Positions 20,386 through 23,722 of a DNA stretch of 23,722 nucleotides are shown here, in pieces. This DNA is from a virus. The DNA is taken from positions 1-23,722 of the IMG/VR virus record IMGVR_UViG_3300028654_000069; one strand, 5' to 3'. Below the pieces are notes generated by a model. The model did no database searches and had not been told where the DNA came from. It saw only the letters and a list, made by a program, of their open reading frames with translations. Position numbers and translations under genes: made by a program. The stretch's first letter is position 1; every line of letters starts with the position of its first letter.

Positions 20386-22380
20386 ATGGCAATTACTACT
20401 ACTAGTTCTCTGCCAGCACCCGTTCAACAGTCGTTTAGTTATAAACTGTTAGCGGTGCCGGTGCCAAATATGATCCACAAGATTCCTGCCATGCTTAAAA
20501 ACATGCCAAGAAACGGTGGTACAACTCTACGTATGCGTAGATACAATCCATTAAACGTTGCAATGGTTCCATTAGGAAATTCAGGCGTTACTCCTCCAGC
20601 TCAGAATCTGACTGCTGTGGATATCGATGCTAAGATTTCATTTTACGGTTTTGCATAAGGTGCCGTAAATCTGGTTTTGTCATTTAGACCTACGTAATCT
20701 TGAATGAACAAGTTACGTTACAAAACCAGGATCCCGTTAAATGAAAGCGGGATTAAAACCTACCCTGATTGACTTGGAAGCCTAAGGCGAAAGCTAAGGT
20801 GACAAGGGCCAAGGACAACGATTAAGAATTACGCATAGGATGAAGATGAAATCTAGAATTAAGTTTACGAATATCCTCGAAACAGAGTTGGCGAGCATCA
20901 ATACTTTCTTTGGAAAGTTTGTTGGATCCCAATTTTGCTGTGTAGGTCTTTCTGAATCTTATCATGATTTCGCACTGTCTTCTTTTGATAGTGAGATAAG
21001 GAAGAATTTGTTCACACAGATCAAGCAATCTATCTCCAGTAGCAATCCAACTGAAAACTTCTCGAGTGAACTTCTTAGTGGAAGTAGTACGAGTAGCGGC
21101 AGAATTGGTTCCACTGAAGGTTTGATTCAACCAATCTATGAGAACATAATCCGTATTATCGATCTTCAAAAGACCACGATAATGCTCAGTTACATAGCCA
21201 TCTCCCGATTTTTTGGGGATAAGGCCAATGTAAAAGCATCCTTCTCCATCCACAATGCCTGCCATGTAAGCCAAATCAACTGGTTTATAAGTGGTTGGAA
21301 CGTAATCCTCAGATCGTTTGTAGTATTTTCGTCTTTCTTTCATAGAATCCTCGTTTTAATAGAACAGTATTACTATATAAGTATAAACGAAACAAAACTA
21401 CTTGTCCAGGCTGAACGACTTAGCGGGTGGGACTCTGTATTTACCAGGGTATGCGAAAGTCTGAACTCATATCGAAAGTATGAGAGAGAGATCCGAAGAG
21501 GTTTCTCCGCCAAATGTAAAAATTTGGTCATAAAAGTAACAGAGTGTTTAAACGAATGTGCAGCACGTCTTGGCGTGTCACTTCGTCAAACAGAAGATCA
21601 GCTTACACGCGATATGCTTGCTTCAACAGCAGCATTCATTAACTGTACTGCTGGTGTGAATGGCGATAATCCGACTGAGTTGACTCGTTCAGATGTTGAT
21701 GATGTTGTTCGTGCCCTATTAGGGAATAACGCGTACACCATTCTTGATAACATCGAAGGTGATGACAAGTTCGGTACAGCGCCTGTTCGTGATGCTTATT
21801 TTGCGTTATGTCATACTGACTTAACAAAAGATATGGATAACGTTACTGGGTTCATTCAAAAGAACCAATATCCATCACCTATGAATGCATTGCGTTCAGA
21901 GTGGGGTGCGATTGGGAACTTACGTTTCTTGATTTCATCTATTGGTTCTACTACTGCAGCAGCATCATCCCTAGGACAGACGGTGTACAACATCTTCTGC
22001 GTAGGTATGGAGGCTAAAATGTTAGGTCTCCTTAAATTTCTTCTGATTGACTTGGAAGTCCTACGGGATCACAAGGGGCAAGCGAAAGCAGCCTGAACGA
22101 CTAAGTGAAGAAACCTCGAAAGAGGAAGCGATAGTCTGAACTCTATGGAAACATAGAGAGGAATCTCCGAAGAGGGAATCCCGCCTAGAAATAGGTCATA
22201 AAAGTAACAGAATTGTATGCATGTATAGAGCAAGATGGGTATTCAGCTCAGTTCATATATCGTCCGCCTATTTATGATGGACCACTTGCGTTGAACGCAT
22301 CGGTCGGTTATAAGTTCGCAGAAGTACCTCGGATTCTCAATGACCTATGGGTCTTGAATCTTCGTTGCACATTAGCGTAA
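20386..22380 (+). CDS. N4-gp56-type major capsid protein, 315 aa, interrupted three times
   Basis: The exons are 20386-20649, 20688-20737, 21547-22015 and 22216-22380. Joined, they keep one frame. The joins read KISFYG|TYVILNEQVTLQ, NQDPV|LNECAARLGVSL and VGMEA|YACIEQDGYSA, and the protein ends LNDLWVLNLRCTLA. The YG-x-YV...QDPVL block and the RQTEDQLTRDML block are typical of the N4-gp56 capsid family, which forms the HK97-like icosahedral shell. Exon 2 is only 50 nt. Two interruptions are complete group I introns; the first is a 38-nt insert lacking a core. Unspliced message would stop three codons after exon 1. The Shine-Dalgarno is TAAGGA. Confidence 0.88.
20650..20687 (+). other. 38-nt core-less mini-intron with group I guide sequences
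   Basis: It breaks the capsid frame and carries in-frame stops. The exon end UUUACGGU (20642-20649) pairs perfectly with GCCGUAAA (20662-20669), with U-G at the junction, as in a group I P1. AGGU (20658-20661), directly 5' of that guide, pairs with the first bases of the next exon, ACCU (20688-20691), as in P10. The insert ends in G, as group I introns do. No P3-P8 core fits in 38 nt. CUGGUUUUGU (20671-20680) also pairs with ACAAAACCAG (20720-20729) at the end of exon 2. Confidence 0.75.
20738..21546 (+). ncRNA. Group I self-splicing intron in the capsid gene, 809 nt, carrying an antisense endonuclease gene
   Basis: P1 joins exon AUCCCGU (20731-20737) with guide GCGGGAU (20747-20753), seven pairs with U-G at the splice site. 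P3 is CCUACCC with GGGUGGG; P4 is CUUG/CAAG; P5 is GCCU/AGGU with an inner GC-GAAA-GC. P6 (GGACAA/UUGUCC) is the loop that holds the endonuclease gene. P7 is CGACUU with AAGUCUG, followed by a P9 hairpin and the shared GGTCATAAAAGTAACAG end. The intron ends in G at 21546; P10 may be UUU/AAA. Splicing joins DPV to LNECAARLG. Confidence 0.88.
20822..21343 (-). CDS. LAGLIDADG homing endonuclease, antisense inside the intron, 173 aa
   Basis: The motif LAYMAGIVDGEGCFYIG (about residues 24-40) is a single LAGLIDADG helix with the catalytic acidic residue. One motif implies a homodimer. The body (YRGLLKIDNTDYVLIDWLNQ; FSWIATGDRLLDLCEQILPY; IKRRQCEIMIRFRKTY) fits the family's alpha-beta saddle. The enzyme would cut intronless capsid genes and drive homing of the intron. 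It is encoded on the strand opposite to the capsid gene, with its own Shine-Dalgarno (GAGGA, four bases before the ATG), so it must have its own promoter or come from read-through of antisense transcription. Confidence 0.9.
   Translation of the reverse strand: MKERRKYYKRSEDYVPTTYKPVDLAYMAGIVDGEGCFYIGLIPKKSGDGYVTEHYRGLLKIDNTDYVLIDWLNQTFSGTNSAATRTTSTKKFTREVFSWIATGDRLLDLCEQILPYLTIKRRQCEIMIRFRKTYTAKLGSNKLSKESIDARQLCFEDIRKLNSRFHLHPMRNS
22016..22215 (+). ncRNA. Group I self-splicing intron in the capsid gene, 200 nt, no ORF
   Basis: P1 joins exon GGAGGCU (22009-22015) with guide GGUCUCC (22025-22031), with U-G at the splice site. P3 is UUUCUUC with GAAGAAA; P4 is CUUG/CAAG; P7 is CGACUA with UAGUCUG; P8 is CCUC-GAAA-GAGG; P9 is UCUAUG-GAAA-CAUAGA. 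The shared end GGTCATAAAAGTAACAG is followed by AATTG. Removal joins GMEA to YACIEQDGYS in frame. Confidence 0.9.
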
Positions 22381-22389
22381 GGAGATACT

Positions 22390-23619
22390 ATGGATAACAC
22401 TTCAATTCTCGGTCAAGGTACTTTTGTAGCTTCATCTGCAAATTTAACTAATCCGAATTCTGGCAACGCCTCAGTGGGTCAAGCAAATCCTGCATACATC
22501 CAAATCCCGTCTAATGCTGACTGGATGATTGTGCGGAACTTTACTCAATTTGGTACTGCTGGTAACAGTGGCGCGTACTTTAATGGTACTGCTAACGCTA
22601 ATACTGGTATCGAATACTACTGGCAACGTGGCATGGCTGCGGGCACTGGTATAGTTAAATACTATGCTAATGGTGGCTCAGTAATGCACGGTGATACACT
22701 TCTTACTGGTGGCTTTACGCTTTATGATCCATCTGGACAAGCAGCGGGCTCATATCCGTTACTTGGCAACCCAGTTGTTACTTCTGCTTCTACTAACGCA
22801 ACGCGTCCTGTAGTAAGCACAGCAAACACTGCGGGTATTTCAGTTGGTACCGTAGTTCGTTTAAGCAATACAGCGCAAACTGATGTTAACGGTGTTGATT
22901 TTGTTGTGGGTGCAGTAACTGCGAACACAAGCTTCACGCTTTTAACTTCAACAAACGCTCTTGCTACTGCTCCTGGTGCTATTGGTGGTGCTGGTTTCTA
23001 CCGCATTGTGTATAACGCGAATAACGCTTTGTTTTATCCGCGTCGTCGTTATGTGGTTAACGTTACTCAAGCATCTAATGCTCAAGTAAGTACCTCAATT
23101 GCTCACGGATTGACTCCTGGTCAAGAAGTTCGCTTTAAGATCCCAACTCAATCTGGTATGATTCAATTGAATCCTCAACTTAACAACAACTACTTCCCAA
23201 CAAGCTCTTCAGCTTCTGCGATTGTAGTGAGTGTTGTTGATGATTACAACTTTACTATCAATATTGATACTACTGCATACACAGCATTTACTTGGCCTAC
23301 TATTGCTCAACAGCCGTGCGATTTCCCAACCGTAACTCCATTCGGTGAAGATACTGCAACTGCTCTTGCAAGCAATACAGCTCAAGTTCCTACTATTGGT
23401 GGAGTGCAAATCTTCAATACCAATACTGGAATTCTTGCTGACTCAACAGTGAATACTGGTTACCTAGGCATGATCCTGGGTGCTGGTGGTCTTGGTGTGT
23501 TAACTGCTACTACTCCTATCTATGGGCCTGCTGGTTCTATAGCATGGAGCGCAGGTAACGCTGCTACTGGTGATACTCTTTATTGGGTTGCTGGTAAATC
23601 TACTTATGGTGGATTGTAA
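22390..23619 (+). CDS. FCCH-domain-type virion protein, 409 aa
   Basis: MDNTSILGQGTFVASSANLT... is rich in Gly, Ala, Thr, Asn and Ser and is beta-type throughout. The segment VSTSIAHGLTPGQEVRFKIP (about 236-255) and the following SVVDDYNFTINIDTT resemble the 'HGLxxGdxV...' repeat that databases label ubiquitin-E1 FCCH-like; in phages it occurs in decoration and tail-associated proteins. An earlier stretch (GISVGTVVRLSNTAQTDVNG) looks like a second copy. It is immediately downstream of the capsid gene and ends at a terminator. A capsid decoration or head-tail protein is most likely. Confidence 0.6.
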   Translation: MDNTSILGQGTFVASSANLTNPNSGNASVGQANPAYIQIPSNADWMIVRNFTQFGTAGNSGAYFNGTANANTGIEYYWQRGMAAGTGIVKYYANGGSVMHGDTLLTGGFTLYDPSGQAAGSYPLLGNPVVTSASTNATRPVVSTANTAGISVGTVVRLSNTAQTDVNGVDFVVGAVTANTSFTLLTSTNALATAPGAIGGAGFYRIVYNANNALFYPRRRYVVNVTQASNAQVSTSIAHGLTPGQEVRFKIPTQSGMIQLNPQLNNNYFPTSSSASAIVVSVVDDYNFTINIDTTAYTAFTWPTIAQQPCDFPTVTPFGEDTATALASNTAQVPTIGGVQIFNTNTGILADSTVNTGYLGMILGAGGLGVLTATTPIYGPAGSIAWSAGNAATGDTLYWVAGKSTYGGL

Positions 23620-23632
23620 GATCTGATATAGT

Positions 23633-23662
23633 GGGGAGGGAGAAATCTCTCCCCGTATTTAA
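23633..23662 (+). terminator. Rho-independent terminator
   Basis: GGGGAGGGA (23633-23641) pairs with TCTCTCCCC (23646-23654) with one wobble, followed by GTATTTAA. Confidence 0.65.
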
Positions 23663-23676
23663 ATAAAGGAAAAGCA

Positions 23677-23722
23677 ATGGCTCAAATAGAAAAAGCAGCT
23701 CCAGACGCAGCTGAAAAAGAAC
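23677..23722 (+). CDS. Start of a further gene (cut by the window end)
   Basis: MAQIEKAAPDAAEKE is open to the end of the window. AAAGGAAAAGCA precedes the ATG, giving a good Shine-Dalgarno. Too short to identify; probably the next virion gene. Confidence 0.55.
   Translation, partial: MAQIEKAAPDAAEKE

Noticed and set aside
20644-20693. Ribosomal bypassing (T4 gene 60-like hop) over the 38 nt, using TAC at 20644 and TAC at 20691
   Set aside because: The hop would drop the conserved Gly-Thr of the YG-x-YV block. No matching GGT landing codon precedes ACC, and a TAG lies in the landing frame. The P1 and P10 guide matches favour RNA splicing, but bypassing is not formally excluded.
20840-22096. 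A 418-aa open frame on the plus strand through the intron and capsid exon 3
   Set aside because: Its first ~235 codons are the complement of the LAGLIDADG gene and intron core. Only from 21548 onward is it capsid exon 3, and it runs on into the next intron. It is a chance read-through, not a protein.
1-23722. tRNA genes
   Set aside because: I saw no cloverleaf with a TTCRA-type T arm and a proper acceptor stem by eye. A covariance-model search would be needed to exclude them fully.

Overview
The window is part of the genome of a tailed double-stranded DNA phage (or prophage or phage-plasmid) of a Gram-negative bacterium. It carries a P22-type portal, a large terminase, an N4-gp56-type major capsid protein, a scaffold-like protein, an M15 endolysin and the end of a C1q-like tail fibre. 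Genes are packed tightly, often with stop and start overlapping as TAATG or ATGA. The DNA is AT-rich. A Gram-negative host is inferred from the lipoprotein and Sec signal peptides and the endolysin type. The secreted ankyrin protein hints weakly at a host that lives with eukaryotes; nothing in the window proves this.

Layout. 1-552: end of a tail fibre gene and a small membrane protein, plus strand. 553-742: terminators between convergent operons. 743-3700, minus strand: two small membrane or lipoprotein genes, an ERF annealing protein, small unknowns and a HI1420-like antitoxin/regulator. 3701-3904: divergent control region with a long dyad and a sigma70-type promoter. 3905-4536: HTH regulator plus secreted ankyrin protein. 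4590-5240, minus: secreted Ala/Gly-rich protein. 5403-7675: second HTH regulator, unknown genes and an SPFH/prohibitin-like membrane protein. 7676-8133: hairpins and two sets of iteron-like repeats, the best candidate replication origin, followed by a winged-helix replication initiator. 9484-12094: RusA resolvase, probable small terminase and large terminase. 12194-14054: small unknown genes. 14120-23722: virion module (portal, small virion proteins, scaffold, endolysin, capsid, FCCH-type protein).

The most unusual feature is a family of self-splicing group I introns in the virion module. One (214 nt) interrupts the portal gene. Two more (809 nt and 200 nt) interrupt the capsid gene, and all three share near-identical core and 3'-end sequences. 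The 809-nt intron carries a LAGLIDADG endonuclease gene in antisense inside its P6 loop, and a free-standing HNH endonuclease gene lies just upstream of the capsid gene. The capsid gene also has a fourth interruption of only 38 nt. It has a perfect group I P1 guide and a matching P10 guide for precisely the coding junction it breaks, but no catalytic core. It must be removed for capsid to be made, so it may be spliced by the core of a neighbouring intron. This is the main candidate for something undescribed.

Reconstructed proteins: portal 691 aa (14120-14239 + 14454-16409); capsid 315 aa (20386-20649 + 20688-20737 + 21547-22015 + 22216-22380).
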